This document shows positions 18,510 through 28,432 of a stretch of DNA of 64,000 bases, one piece after another. Source of the DNA: Pleurocapsa sp. FMAR1 (lineage in GTDB: Bacteria; Cyanobacteriota; Cyanobacteriia; Cyanobacteriales; Xenococcaceae). The first letter of the stretch is position 1. Every line of letters starts with the position of its first letter. The stretch covers positions 1,922,001 to 1,986,000 of the forward strand of contig NZ_OY762512.1 of assembly GCF_963665995.1 (NCBI RefSeq), written 5' to 3'. A program made the position numbers and the translations under genes. The notes below the pieces were generated by a model. It was not told the DNA's origin, ran no database searches, and was given only the letters and a program-made list of their open reading frames with translations.

Positions 18510-18701
18510 AAGCTATTATTTTGTGTCTTTTAATTTTTAACATTACAGAGAAGTAAAGGCGATCGCTTTATACACAATTCATTGCTTTTCTAGTATCGCG
18601 ATCGCTCTTAAAATTAAGCTAACAGAATTGTAAACTTTAAGTCTCTAGAGGTTATTATCCCGAACCAAACTATCTTTGCGTTTGGAACTAATATTAGCTG
18701 T

Positions 18702-20069
18702 TTAAACATCATTGTTGATAAACGACCGCCACAGAAGTTTGGGAGAAAAAAAGGCTCTTGGCGATTTAAGTGAATGCGCTATTTCCATAAAAGAAACATA
18801 TACTTCGGGATCGTAAGTTGCTCGTTCTTGTAATCTTTGTATATATGGCTGAAGTAAGCCATCAACAAAGGTTGGCTCGATTCTTCCTTTTGTCTTTAAA
18901 AAACGAGAATCTTGTGCGGTAGCTAGATTCCAATGTAAGGAATTACTTTTGGCTAATTTTTTCTGAAAAGAAGTAGAAGATAACTTTCTTGGTAAAAAGG
19001 ATTTCTGTGCTTTACTCAACCATTTTTGCAAGACTAACGCAGCCAAGGCACTTACCGTCATTCCCTGACCGTAAACTGGACAAAGAGAACAAACGGCATC
19101 ACCAAGCACGATAAATCCTGAAGGAAGGTCGAGCTTTTCATAATGTCGTAATCTATTAGTAGTTGCTCGGTAGGCATGAATAGACGATATAGGTTCGGCT
19201 TGAGCGATCGCTTGGTAGAAGCTCGGATCGCGCAGACTACGAGCAAAATCCAAAAACCCTCTATCGTCAATGGGAGGAAAGTCTGTTTCATAACCGCCCA
19301 ATGTAGCAATCCATTCTCCCCCTTCTATCCTGGCTAAATATCCCAATCTAGTTTGTTCTGGAGGAGAATGATTAATCAACATAACCTTCCAAGGAGCTTG
19401 AAAGCCGTTTGGCTCTCGGTAGCGACGAGTTGCATATCCAAGATGGGGATTGACTACAGTTTCTGGTGGCGCAGTTATGCCCATATCTTCTAGCCATTGG
19501 GGTGCTTTAGAGCTACGACCGCTGCAATCTACGACAAGCTGGGCAGTTAAGTTTTTCTCATCTTGACTGCTTGATGAGCTAGTTATTATTCCTTTAACCT
19601 GATGCTTCTGTCGGTTGTAAATCAGCCCAGTAACGCGATGTTCTTCCCAGAACTTTATTCGAGCCTGTTTTTTTAGTTGGTGAGCGATCGCCCATTCCAG
19701 TAAAGGACGACTGCAAGTTATGGAGATTAGGTCGGAAGGTTCATCCGTGTGAGCCATCCATCCTGCTTCGCCATAGCTATAAAATTCCCGTCCCCAATCA
19801 ATAGTCAAAGCACCTCTTTGAAGTAATTCGGCACGGAAACTCTCGCCCAACAATTCTAATAAGATTCTGTAACCTTTGGTAAGTAAAATATGTGGCTGCG
19901 CCGATTGTGGTACTCCTTTGCGTGAGTTGGGTTCTGTCGGCAAGCGATCTCTTTCGACAACGATTACTTCGGCGAAATAATCGGCAAGTACTCTAGCAGT
20001 AAGCAATCCAGCAATACTACCACCAATGACGATCGCTCTATCCCCGATATTATGAGTCCGATTTATCAT
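18702..20069 (-). CDS. FAD-dependent monooxygenase-like oxidoreductase
   Basis: A 455-residue flavoprotein of the p-hydroxybenzoate-hydroxylase-like fold. The dinucleotide-binding motif is AIVIGGSIAGLLTARVLAD near the N-terminus, followed by EVIVVERD; the middle shows LVVDCSGRSSKAPQWLEDMG; the second FAD motif is GFIVLGDAVCSLCPVYGQGM. Close relatives are annotated variously as geranylgeranyl-reductase-like or UbiH-like proteins. The substrate is unknown. No operon partner is evident. The C-terminal region from about residue 355 is variable and may contact substrate or membrane. Confidence 0.8.
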   Translation of the reverse strand: MINRTHNIGDRAIVIGGSIAGLLTARVLADYFAEVIVVERDRLPTEPNSRKGVPQSAQPHILLTKGYRILLELLGESFRAELLQRGALTIDWGREFYSYGEAGWMAHTDEPSDLISITCSRPLLEWAIAHQLKKQARIKFWEEHRVTGLIYNRQKHQVKGIITSSSSSQDEKNLTAQLVVDCSGRSSKAPQWLEDMGITAPPETVVNPHLGYATRRYREPNGFQAPWKVMLINHSPPEQTRLGYLARIEGGEWIATLGGYETDFPPIDDRGFLDFARSLRDPSFYQAIAQAEPISSIHAYRATTNRLRHYEKLDLPSGFIVLGDAVCSLCPVYGQGMTVSALAALVLQKWLSKAQKSFLPRKLSSTSFQKKLAKSNSLHWNLATAQDSRFLKTKGRIEPTFVDGLLQPYIQRLQERATYDPEVYVSFMEIAHSLKSPRAFFSPKLLWRSFINNDV

Positions 20070-20357
20070 ATAAGGTTTGCTATTTGAAACTACTGTTTTG
20101 CTTATAGCAGTTTTGGGAATTTAAGATTGAGTAAAAGTTTTCAATTGGTCAGTTAAATTTGAGTTGCAGCAAGTTTCTCAACTATTTCAGGCATCTAGAT
20201 TGTCTTCGATATAGATTTTATACAGTCTAAGATACCGCTCAATTACAGCATATATACAATAAAAACTTAGTTACTAGTTACCAGCTATCATACTAAACTT
20301 GTTGGAGAAAATGATCGATAATCGAACTGAAGTTCGGATTATTTTTTGAGCTAACTT

Positions 20358-22097
20358 ATGTCGGCAAACAAAATTGAGCAATTATTTTTTCTTCAGCCTG
20401 AATTATCTCATAAATATTCTCGTTTCTGGTTAGCAATCGCCATTTTCTTCTCTCTTATTTATAGCTTGATGGCATTGCAACAGGCTTTTAGCAGTCCCTA
20501 CGTTGTGCAGGATGATGCCAGACAGCACGTATTTTGGATGCGTCGCTTTCTAGATCCAGAGTTATTTCCTAATGATTTGATTGCTGATTATTTTCAATCT
20601 GTTGCACCTTTAGGCTATAAACTAATCTATGCCATACCAGCAGCTTTTGAGATCGATCCTTTAGTTACCAGCAAAATACTACCCAGCATCTTAGGCGTAA
20701 TAACTACATATTATTGTTTTGCGCTAACTATGGAATTGTTACCAATTCCTTTTACAGGATTTGTAGCTGCTCTTTTGCTCAATCAAAATTTATGGATGCA
20801 GGATGGTTTAATTTCTGGTACGCCTAAAGCTTTTGCTATTCCTTTATTATTGGCTTTTTTATATTATTATTTACGGCAATCTTTATCAGGAACAAGTCTT
20901 ACAATTTTACTTTTAGGATTGTTTTATCCTTCTTTTGTATTTATCTGTTCGGGATTATTAATTATCAAATTATGGCAGCTTAAGGCTAATATTCTACGCT
21001 ATAAACCACGGCTATCAAAAGGTTTTTTATTTTGTTTTATAGGTTTATTAGTAGCTTTTCTGGTGCTACTTCCCTATGTTATTTCTACTTCCGAATTTGC
21101 GCCCACAATTACCGTATCACAGGCTCGTAGTCTGACTGATTTTGCTCCTAATGGACGTTCGGCTTTTTTCAACGATCGCCATCCTTTTGACTTTTGGATT
21201 GGTGGCAGTCGTAGCGGTTTAAGGCTTTCTTCTGCCTTAATTCCTCCCTTGACTTATTTCGCGGTTTTATTACCATTTATTTTAAAATTTAAGCAAACTT
21301 TTCCTTTGGGGCAAAAAGTCACTGCCAAGCTCAGAATCTTAACTGATTTGATCTTAGTTTCTTTAGTAATGTTTGGCATTGCCCACTTACTATTATTTAA
21401 ACTACATTTACCCAGTCGCTATACTCAAAATTCCTTGAGAATAGTTATTGCGATCGCAGCAAGTATTAGCCTGACAATTATTACTCATTTTTTATTTAAA
21501 GTAGTTTTTAAGCGTCTAGTTAAAACTTCTTTTTATCAAAGATTATTAGCTAATCTAATCCTTTTCTTTTTAGGTATGTTGTTAGTCATTTATCCTCACC
21601 TAACTAACAACTTTGTTTGGACGCAATATGTGCAGGGGAATGCAGTTGAGCTATACGAATTTTTGCAGCAGCAACCAAAGGATATCATGGTTGCTTCTCT
21701 CGCCTCTGAAGCGGACAATTTACCTACCTTTGCTCAACGTTCAATTTTGGTTAGTCAAGAATACGCTATCCCCTATCATGCAGGCTACTATTTTCCCTTT
21801 CGGCAAAAGGTTATCGATTTAATTAATGCTAGCTACAGTAACGATATTGCAGTAGTTAAACAGTTTATCCGCCAATACAAAATTGATTTTTGGCTACTCG
21901 AAGCAAATAGTTTTACGCCAGAGTATATTACTAGCAATTCTTGGCTGGAACAACACCAACCCGCTGCTCAAAATGCGATCGCCTTTTTAAAACAAGGCAA
22001 CATACCCGCATTGCAAGTTTATCAAGATAGCTGTTCGGTTCTCAAAACCCAGCAATTTAAGTTGATTTCTACTCGATGTATTTTGTCTGCAATTTGA
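20358..22097 (+). CDS. multi-spanning membrane protein, GT-C glycosyltransferase-like
   Basis: A 579-residue protein with about ten hydrophobic segments and a soluble C-terminal region after residue 430. After the first membrane helix an external loop holds VQDDARQHVFWMRRFLDPEL; an acidic motif at this place is typical of GT-C enzymes, which transfer sugars from lipid-linked donors. The C-terminal segment (ILVSQEYAIPYHAGYYFPFR) resembles the outer domain of such enzymes. No specific family can be named and the acceptor is unknown. No neighbouring polysaccharide genes are present. Confidence 0.55.
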   Translation: MSANKIEQLFFLQPELSHKYSRFWLAIAIFFSLIYSLMALQQAFSSPYVVQDDARQHVFWMRRFLDPELFPNDLIADYFQSVAPLGYKLIYAIPAAFEIDPLVTSKILPSILGVITTYYCFALTMELLPIPFTGFVAALLLNQNLWMQDGLISGTPKAFAIPLLLAFLYYYLRQSLSGTSLTILLLGLFYPSFVFICSGLLIIKLWQLKANILRYKPRLSKGFLFCFIGLLVAFLVLLPYVISTSEFAPTITVSQARSLTDFAPNGRSAFFNDRHPFDFWIGGSRSGLRLSSALIPPLTYFAVLLPFILKFKQTFPLGQKVTAKLRILTDLILVSLVMFGIAHLLLFKLHLPSRYTQNSLRIVIAIAASISLTIITHFLFKVVFKRLVKTSFYQRLLANLILFFLGMLLVIYPHLTNNFVWTQYVQGNAVELYEFLQQQPKDIMVASLASEADNLPTFAQRSILVSQEYAIPYHAGYYFPFRQKVIDLINASYSNDIAVVKQFIRQYKIDFWLLEANSFTPEYITSNSWLEQHQPAAQNAIAFLKQGNIPALQVYQDSCSVLKTQQFKLISTRCILSAI

Positions 22098-22120
22098 TTA
22101 AATAATATCATCATCTCAAT

Positions 22121-22180
22121 ATTTGTTTTGCTTGGAATAAAGGCAATGCTAATGAGGTAAAAATTGTCGATTATCATTAA
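22121..22180 (+). pseudogene. C-terminal stub of a RelE/HigB-type toxin
   Basis: The frame ending with the TAA at 22178 reads ICFAWNKGNANEVKIVDYH, which matches the conserved C-terminus of RelE/ParE-fold HigB toxins (CFxW, then VxIVDYH). Upstream no further toxin sequence is found; the membrane protein gene ends at 22097. The full antitoxin gene follows 85 bases downstream. The toxin has therefore been lost by deletion. Confidence 0.75.
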
Positions 22181-22265
22181 CCAGTAAACACTTATCAACA
22201 GTATATTCAGATTTTAGCAACTTACAAATATAGAACTACCGATACAAAATAGAAGGTATTTCATC

Positions 22266-22562
22266 ATGAGCAATGAATTGTTACACAATCCAAAAGTTGG
22301 TGAAATTCTCAAAGAAGAATTTTTAGAAGAAATTAAAATAAGTCAAAATGCTTTAGCAAAAGCGATAAACGTACCATCTAATCGGATTCATGCAATTATA
22401 AATGGAACACGCGGAGTTACAGCAGATACAGATTTAAGATTATGTCGCTTTTTTGGATTATCAGAAGGATATTTTTTACGGCTACAAAATGCTTATGAGC
22501 TTATGGAAGCGAAACGTAAACTAGGAGAAGTTTTGACAGAGATTAAACCTTTCGTTTCCTAG
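22266..22562 (+). CDS. higA: HigA/VapI-type antitoxin, now without its toxin
   Basis: A 98-residue XRE-family protein of the HigA addiction-module type: NPKVGEILKEEFLEE, then a helix-turn-helix (SQNALAKAINVPSNRIHAII) and GTRGVTADTDLRLCRFFGLS followed by EGYFLRLQNAYELM. Length and motifs are normal. The expected toxin gene upstream survives only as a stub at 22121-22180. AGAAGG lies just upstream of the start codon. It may persist as a repressor or as an anti-addiction factor. Confidence 0.9.
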   Translation: MSNELLHNPKVGEILKEEFLEEIKISQNALAKAINVPSNRIHAIINGTRGVTADTDLRLCRFFGLSEGYFLRLQNAYELMEAKRKLGEVLTEIKPFVS

Positions 22563-22690
22563 ATTCTCTGGTTTTCTGGCGATCGCAATTTAATCTAAGA
22601 ATATTAAGAGAAGATATTAAGTACGAAATCACAGTCACTGAAATATGTATCTACTATGCTTTGATTAATCGACAATAGCTAGCATAGGAT

Positions 22691-24139
22691 ATGAATGACA
22701 TTGCTCAATATTATGCGGTTCTAAGTATAGATTCTGCTGCATCTCCAGAAACAGTCAAAAAGGCTTATCGTAACTTAGCAAAAATTTGGCATCCAGATCG
22801 ATATGTTCACGATTCCAGACTAAAAGCTCAGGCTGAAATAGAAATCAAAAAAATCAATCAAGCTTATACGGCAATTAAATCTTATTGGGAACTTGAACAT
22901 AATACTTTAGAGCAAATTCCTGGTAATTCTCAATCACAAGTATCCATCAAGAAAAATACTCCTGATTTTTATTATTGTCAGGGAGTCGATTATGCTGCAC
23001 AACAAAATTATAACGATGCTTTAATTAGCTTTGCTCAGGCGATTAGATTAGATGCAAACTATATAGAAGCCTATCAGTATCGTGGCTTTATTTTATCTAA
23101 ACTAGGTTATGAATATCGAGCAGCAGCAGAATTTGAGATGGCTAATCAGATTAAGGCAAAGAATAAAACTAGACCATCTTCTCCCAATACTTCTAAACCT
23201 CAAGCAAATGCTTCTCACCAAAAGATTGTTAAGACTCAGGTTATGAAATGCTACAAGTCGATTTTAGTAGCGAATCAACCTATTACATCTGTAGCTATCA
23301 GTTCAGATAATAAGACTTTTGCCAGTATCGATAACGATCGAGAAATTAAACTGTGGGAAATAAATACAGGTCAGAAAATTGCTACTCTTCGGGGTCATAC
23401 TGATCTTATCAAGTCTTTATTTATTGATAGCAGAGGTACAACTTTAATTAGCGGTAGTAAAGATAAAACAATTAGATTTTGGGATTTGAAGACGAAAAAA
23501 ATAATTAAAACTTTTGGGGGATATTTTGATGGTCATTCTGAGGCTGTACTAGCTTTAGCTTTAAGTCCAGATAATAAAACTTTATTAAGCTATGGCGCAG
23601 ATAATACCATTAAAACTTGGGATATAAATCGCGCCAAGGTAAATCAAAGCATTTCTCTTTCTGCTAATTTAACCTGTTTGCAGATTAGCCCAAACTGTCA
23701 ATTATTTTGCGCTGGTAGTTCAGAACTACAGTTAAGAATTAGACAGATCGAAAATGGACAGGTAATTCGTTCGATCAACAACAATTCTGGTGTTCTTTGT
23801 ATGGCTTTTAGTCCTGATAGTAATATTTTGGCTACAGGAGGAATTGATCGACTGATTAGGCTTTGGGACATTAATACAGGCAAAATAGTTCATACTCTTG
23901 CTGGACATTCAGATCGAATATCTAGCCTAGCTTTTAGCTTTAACGGGAAAACTTTAGTGAGTGGTGGCTGGAATCAAACAATCAAAGTTTGGCAGCTAAA
24001 AACAGGCGAAGAAATTAGTAGCATCAAAGCTCACTCTAGCAAAATTCAAACTCTGGCGATCGCATCTAACCATCAAACTTTAGTGAGTGGTGGAGATGAT
24101 GGCAAAATTGAGATTTGGCGATGTTTTTTTAACAGTTAA
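22691..24139 (+). CDS. J-domain protein with TPR and WD40 repeats
   Basis: A 482-residue fusion. Residues 5-70 form a J-domain with the essential HPD motif (IWHPDRYVHD) that stimulates Hsp70 ATPase. Residues 95-165 form two TPR units (GVDYAAQQNYNDALISFAQ, then AYQYRGFILSKLGYEYRAAA). From about residue 190 six to seven WD40 repeats follow, e.g. LATGGIDRLIRLWDINTG and LVSGGWNQTIKVWQLKTG. It probably recruits DnaK to partners held by the beta-propeller. No signal peptide or membrane helix is seen, so it should be cytosolic. Confidence 0.88.
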   Translation: MNDIAQYYAVLSIDSAASPETVKKAYRNLAKIWHPDRYVHDSRLKAQAEIEIKKINQAYTAIKSYWELEHNTLEQIPGNSQSQVSIKKNTPDFYYCQGVDYAAQQNYNDALISFAQAIRLDANYIEAYQYRGFILSKLGYEYRAAAEFEMANQIKAKNKTRPSSPNTSKPQANASHQKIVKTQVMKCYKSILVANQPITSVAISSDNKTFASIDNDREIKLWEINTGQKIATLRGHTDLIKSLFIDSRGTTLISGSKDKTIRFWDLKTKKIIKTFGGYFDGHSEAVLALALSPDNKTLLSYGADNTIKTWDINRAKVNQSISLSANLTCLQISPNCQLFCAGSSELQLRIRQIENGQVIRSINNNSGVLCMAFSPDSNILATGGIDRLIRLWDINTGKIVHTLAGHSDRISSLAFSFNGKTLVSGGWNQTIKVWQLKTGEEISSIKAHSSKIQTLAIASNHQTLVSGGDDGKIEIWRCFFNS

Positions 24140-24163
24140 ATTAATAACTGTTCACTAACTTAA

Positions 24164-24551
24164 TGGAGCCGAGCAGAGTCGAACTGCTGTCCAGACCAAC
24201 TATTTACTTGCTCATTCATTCACAGGTTTAGCTCTTCTGACCCTTAGAGCGGGGATCATCAATTGTCCCTGATGGTAGGATTCTTTGATAAAGTCTTTTC
24301 CTATGGGTCTACCAAAGAAAACCGATAGGAGCATCCGTTGGGGTTTTGTCTCTAATCCTTAACGGAGTCAAACTAGAGACGAGCAAATCTAAAAGAGATT
24401 TTTAGATTTAGGCAGCTACTGCCTGACGCTCAAATTTTACGATGTTGTTTGCATCTATATTTATTTTGAGTCTGTATTTACGAGAGGATACTCACTCTCG
24501 ACCTGAATCACGAGTCAGCTTTTGCTAACCTGTCGAAACCTTTACGGCCCC
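24164..24551 (-). ncRNA. ssrA: tmRNA
   Basis: Transfer-messenger RNA, about 388 bases. The 5' end GGGGCCG (24551 leftward) pairs with the 3' CGGCTCC before discriminator A at 24164; the CCA is not encoded. The 5' part continues AAAGGTTTCGACAGG and the T-arm is present near the 3' end (GCAGTTCGACTCTGC), as in alanine-accepting tmRNA. The tag frame runs from GCA at 24452 to TAA at 24408 and encodes ANNIVKFERQAVAA, beginning with the ANNIV typical of cyanobacteria. It rescues stalled ribosomes together with SmpB. No circular permutation is seen. Confidence 0.96.
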
Positions 24552-24790
24552 GTGTATGAATACCAACTGATAATAATCTAGTTAGCTTCTTCTAGTATTG
24601 TAGCTAACTTTTTGTTATTTGGGCTACAAAAAGTTAGGCTCAAACGTTACAAAACATTGATTAGTGCTAGTAACAATATTATTGAGATCGAGATTCGTTT
24701 TACACTAGTTAAAGTACTGACTGACATAATAAAAATATAAGTTAGTAAAGTTTTGCTGTTTTAAATTGCCAACTTAGTATAAAAACTCCT

Positions 24791-25774
24791 ATGTTTCCCA
24801 TCAATCGCCCTCGTCGTCTGCGATCGTCAACTCAACTGCGTCGTATGGTGCAAGAAACTCTAGTTACCGCCAACGATTTAATTTATCCTTTATTTGCTGT
24901 ACCTGGAACATCTGTAGCAAATGAGGTTGTTTCTATGCCTGGGGTATATCAGCTTTCCGTTGATAAAATCGTTGAAGAGGCAAAAGAAGTTTACGATTTA
25001 GGTATACCTGCGGTAATTTTGTTTGGTATCCCCGAAGATAAAGATATCGATGCCACTGGTGCATGGCACGACTGCGGTATTGTCCAAAAAGCTGCTACTG
25101 CAATCAAAGAAGCTGTTCCCGATCTTTTGGTTATTGCTGATACTTGTCTTTGTGAATATACGTCCCATGGACACTGTGGATATTTGAAGACAGGAGATTT
25201 GACAGGTAGAGTACTCAACGATCCGACTCTAGAATTACTGAAGAAAACAGCAGTTTCCCAGGCAAATGCTGGGGCAGATATTATTGCTCCTTCTGGCATG
25301 ATGGATGGTTTTGTCAAGGCAATTAGAGAAGGTTTAGACGAAGCTGGTTTTCAGAATACGCCGATACTTTCTTATGCAGCTAAATACGCTTCTGCTTATT
25401 ATGGCCCATTTCGTGATGCTGCTGATTCTGCGCCCAGTTTTGGCGATCGCCGTACTTATCAAATGGATCCTGCCAACGGCACAGAAGCCCTCAAAGAGAT
25501 TGAATTAGATATCGCTGAAGGTGCAGATATGCTAATGGTTAAGCCCGCCTTGTCATACATGGATATTATTTGGCGCGTTAAAGAAGCAACTAACTTACCT
25601 GTAGCTGCCTATAATGTTTCTGGGGAATACTCAATGATCAAAGCAGCAGCTTTAAATGGCTGGATTGATGAGAAAAAAGTTGCCTTGGAAACTCTGACTA
25701 GCTTTAAACGTGCTGGTGCAGATCTAATTCTGACTTATCACGCTAAAGATGCGGTGCGCTGGTTGAATGAATAA
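24791..25774 (+). CDS. hemB: HemB, delta-aminolevulinic acid dehydratase
   Basis: Condenses two molecules of 5-aminolevulinate to porphobilinogen for heme, chlorophyll and bilin synthesis. The two active-site lysines are in [12 protein letters not shown] and [16 protein letters not shown]. The metal site [17 protein letters not shown] has three cysteines, the zinc-dependent type, rather than the aspartate-rich Mg type of plants. Length of 327 residues is standard. It stands alone, divergent from tmRNA with about 240 bases between them. Confidence 0.97.
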   Translation: MFPINRPRRLRSSTQLRRMVQETLVTANDLIYPLFAVPGTSVANEVVSMPGVYQLSVDKIVEEAKEVYDLGIPAVILFGIPEDKDIDATGAWHDCGIVQKAATAIKEAVPDLLVIADTCLCEYTSHGHCGYLKTGDLTGRVLNDPTLELLKKTAVSQANAGADIIAPSGMMDGFVKAIREGLDEAGFQNTPILSYAAKYASAYYGPFRDAADSAPSFGDRRTYQMDPANGTEALKEIELDIAEGADMLMVKPALSYMDIIWRVKEATNLPVAAYNVSGEYSMIKAAALNGWIDEKKVALETLTSFKRAGADLILTYHAKDAVRWLNE

Positions 25775-25805
25775 ACCTCTTTGTTTCCCAACTTTTTGGT
25801 TTACT

Positions 25806-25942
25806 AAGGCTTCCGCCTTGGAAGGCAGAAGTGGTAGGGCAGAGGGCAGAAGGTTTAGACTGTCCTTCACCCTTAAGTATAAATAATTACCTCAATGCCC
25901 CCTAAATCCGATTTCCCCCAAGTTTGGGGGGCGAGGGGGGCA
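25806..25942. repeat. hairpin-forming repeats downstream of hemB
   Basis: AAGGC (25806-25810) pairs with GCCTT (25815-25819) just after hemB and could act as a weak terminator. At 25896-25942 an outer TGCCCCC/GGGGGGCA pair surrounds an inner CCCCCAA/TTGGGGG pair, a common cyanobacterial intergenic palindrome of the CCCCCAAGTTTGGGGG type. The rest of the 367-base gap before the next gene shows no gene and probably contains the chemotaxis operon promoter. Confidence 0.6.
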
Positions 25943-26141
25943 AAATCAAGAAATCAAATGTAAAAAAATAACTTTTCAGGTGTCCTCTAACAATTCTATT
26001 TGTAGAGCAGAAATAATAATAAGTATTTGCGTGTTTATAGTGTTAACTTTGTCGCTTTTTTGGGAACTATAGTTTTAACAATAATTAATTTAATCGATAT
26101 TATTAATTGTTTTTTGCTTGTCAAAGTAGAAAAAAACAACA

Positions 26142-27329
26142 ATGTCCTCAAAAAAGTATGAATCAGGTCAGCTAAGTTCTATTCTTGACTCTTTATTTAA
26201 ACAAAAAACTAGTGGGTTTTTAAGCTTAGAAACTCAAGTTGACTCTTGGCAAAATCAAAGATCCTGCATCTTGATATTGCGGCAAGGAGCATTGGTTTAT
26301 GGAGACATAAATATTTCGCAGATTCCTAACAATAAACAACTGTGCAAAATGTTGGGTGAGGAATTAAATCCTGGTTTGATCAATGCTGCCTTGTCTGTAG
26401 CCAGTGAAAAAACTGGCAATTTTACGTCTATTAAAGAGTCAGTAAAACTATTGTGTAGAATGAGAGTCTTTACTTGGCAAGAGGTAGAAACTTTTATTGC
26501 TAATAAAGTCATTTTAATTTTGGAAAGATCTTTACCTTACCCTGGGATAGCTCAGTGGCAACAAAGCAGAGATTTCGACCTTGATTACGATGAAGATAAC
26601 CATGGCTTAAATTGGTCTGAGATTAAAGAACAATTAGTTCAGCGTCAGCAGAAATGGGAAAGTTATGTTGCCCATATTCCTGACATGAATGCTATTCCTG
26701 TGGTTACTGCCCAACAGAAACAGATTGACAATTCTCAAATCATAGAACATTTAAAAAATTCAGTTGATGGCAAATCAACTTTGATTGATATTGCCGACAA
26801 GATGACCAAAGATCCGTTAATTGTAGCTAAAAATTACTTTAATTGGGCTAACAATGGCTGGGTGAAATTTGTTCAAACTCCGATGGCAATTGCAGCCAAT
26901 CAAACGGCAAGCAAATCACAACCATCTACTTCCGCTGTTGACGATCGATCTCAGGATAGAGAAAATTTACCAATAGTTTTGTCTGTTGACGACAGCCCAA
27001 TTATTCAGACCACAATCAAACGAGCTTTACAAGGTCAATACAATGTTTTACTTGCAGATAAAGCAATTGACGCTTTGGTAATTCTAAATCAACAGCCAGT
27101 CAAGCTGATGTTATTAGATTTAACCATGCCTGATATTGACGGACTACAGTTTTGCAAGACTGTTCGACAAATTCCTGAGTTCAAAGATCTACCAATCATT
27201 ATGGTGACAGCGCGAGATGGTTTATTAAACAAGGCAAAGGGACATATCGCTGGCACAAATAAGTATCTGACTAAGCCGTTTGAGCCAGATGAGCTTAGAG
27301 AAGTTGTTCGTCAATACATTAATAACTGA
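26142..27329 (+). CDS. PATAN-domain response regulator (PixG/PilG-like)
   Basis: First gene of a chemotaxis operon. The N-terminal 150 residues form a PATAN-like domain (SSILDSLFKQKTSGFLSLET, LILRQGALVYGDI). The middle is a helical linker. A receiver domain occupies about residues 275-393, with VDDSPI, the phospho-acceptor Asp in MLLDLTMPDIDG, and YLTKPFEPDEL. In cyanobacteria such proteins are the output regulators of pilus-based phototaxis systems (PixG, PatA). It overlaps nothing; the CheW gene follows after 16 bases. Confidence 0.87.
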   Translation: MSSKKYESGQLSSILDSLFKQKTSGFLSLETQVDSWQNQRSCILILRQGALVYGDINISQIPNNKQLCKMLGEELNPGLINAALSVASEKTGNFTSIKESVKLLCRMRVFTWQEVETFIANKVILILERSLPYPGIAQWQQSRDFDLDYDEDNHGLNWSEIKEQLVQRQQKWESYVAHIPDMNAIPVVTAQQKQIDNSQIIEHLKNSVDGKSTLIDIADKMTKDPLIVAKNYFNWANNGWVKFVQTPMAIAANQTASKSQPSTSAVDDRSQDRENLPIVLSVDDSPIIQTTIKRALQGQYNVLLADKAIDALVILNQQPVKLMLLDLTMPDIDGLQFCKTVRQIPEFKDLPIIMVTARDGLLNKAKGHIAGTNKYLTKPFEPDELREVVRQYINN

Positions 27330-27345
27330 AGGTGAAGAAAAAAAG

Positions 27346-28389
27346 ATGGCAACCAAGCCCTATTTAATTTTTAGTTTACATAATATTAGATATGCGATCG
27401 CCGCTAAAGAAGTTACGGAAATATTCTTATTACCAGAACTAACCCCTGTCGCCGAAGCACCACCAGATGTTGTTGGCTTGCTCAATCTACATTCTGTATT
27501 TGTGCCGGTGATGCACCTAGATCTCCGTTTTGGTCATAAGTTTGACCAGTGCAATCTTACTGATAGCGTTATTGTCTTGGAGTCTCAAGGATTGCAGGTG
27601 GGAGTAGTAGTTCACCAGGTTGAAACAATTAATGAAATTGACGATCGATATATTCAAGTCGATTTAGATTATGGACGAGAAAGAAAGATTAACCAAGCTT
27701 TTATTGAAGGGGTAATTAATCTTGATGATGAAATCATTATGCTCCTTAATGTAGATAATCTTGTTCGACATCCCGATGCTTTGGAAGCATTAATTGATGC
27801 CCAAGAGTCGCAATTAGAAGCAAAATCCTCAGCAAGAGGCTTTTACGATCGATATTTTCCCGCAGCCTCCCTCAATACTAAAGAAATTTTGTCCCGACGT
27901 GCTGCCAACCTGAGAGAAGCTATCGATAACGATGAACCAACTGAGTTAATTTCTCTTGCCGTCGTCAGCATCAATGGCGATTGTTTTGGCTTAGATCTCA
28001 GCATGGTCAGAGAATTTACCAAAATTGAGCGAGTTACGACTATTCCCTGCTGCCCAAATTACATAATTGGCAATATGAATTTGAGAGGAGAGATTCTGAC
28101 CTTGGTAGATATTCGTCAGCCTTTGAATTTAGAGGCAATAGACAATAATCAGCCTCTTAAAGCTGTAGTAATTGAAGTTGGCGATATGGTAGCGGGAATT
28201 GCCGTAGAAGAGGTCTTTAATATAGTCGATTTGCGTCCAGAAGAACTAAAATCTGTGCCTGCTGCTATCAATTCTCAGACAGCTTGCTATCTCCAAGGTA
28301 CTGCTAATTATCAAGATCGACCTTTGAACGTGATTGACTTAGCAAAAATACTCGCTCAAGGAGCGTTGACGGTAGAACTAGCAGCTTAA
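27346..28389 (+). CDS. double CheW-domain coupling protein
   Basis: A 347-residue protein made of two CheW folds. The first, residues 3-140, has YLIFSLHNIRYAIAAKEVTE and VVGLLNLHSVFVPVMHLDLR; the second, from about 205, has CFGLDLSMVREFTKIERVTT and IIGNMNLRGEILTLVDIRQP. CheW links chemoreceptors to the CheA kinase. I use the ATG at 27346 with GAAGGTGAAG just upstream; an earlier in-frame start lies inside the preceding gene. The doubled domain could bridge two partners in the array. Next in the operon is the receptor. Confidence 0.87.
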   Translation: MATKPYLIFSLHNIRYAIAAKEVTEIFLLPELTPVAEAPPDVVGLLNLHSVFVPVMHLDLRFGHKFDQCNLTDSVIVLESQGLQVGVVVHQVETINEIDDRYIQVDLDYGRERKINQAFIEGVINLDDEIIMLLNVDNLVRHPDALEALIDAQESQLEAKSSARGFYDRYFPAASLNTKEILSRRAANLREAIDNDEPTELISLAVVSINGDCFGLDLSMVREFTKIERVTTIPCCPNYIIGNMNLRGEILTLVDIRQPLNLEAIDNNQPLKAVVIEVGDMVAGIAVEEVFNIVDLRPEELKSVPAAINSQTACYLQGTANYQDRPLNVIDLAKILAQGALTVELAA

Positions 28390-28432
28390 GCAGATATTTT
28401 ATTAACTAAATTAAATTATAGATAGAAAATTC

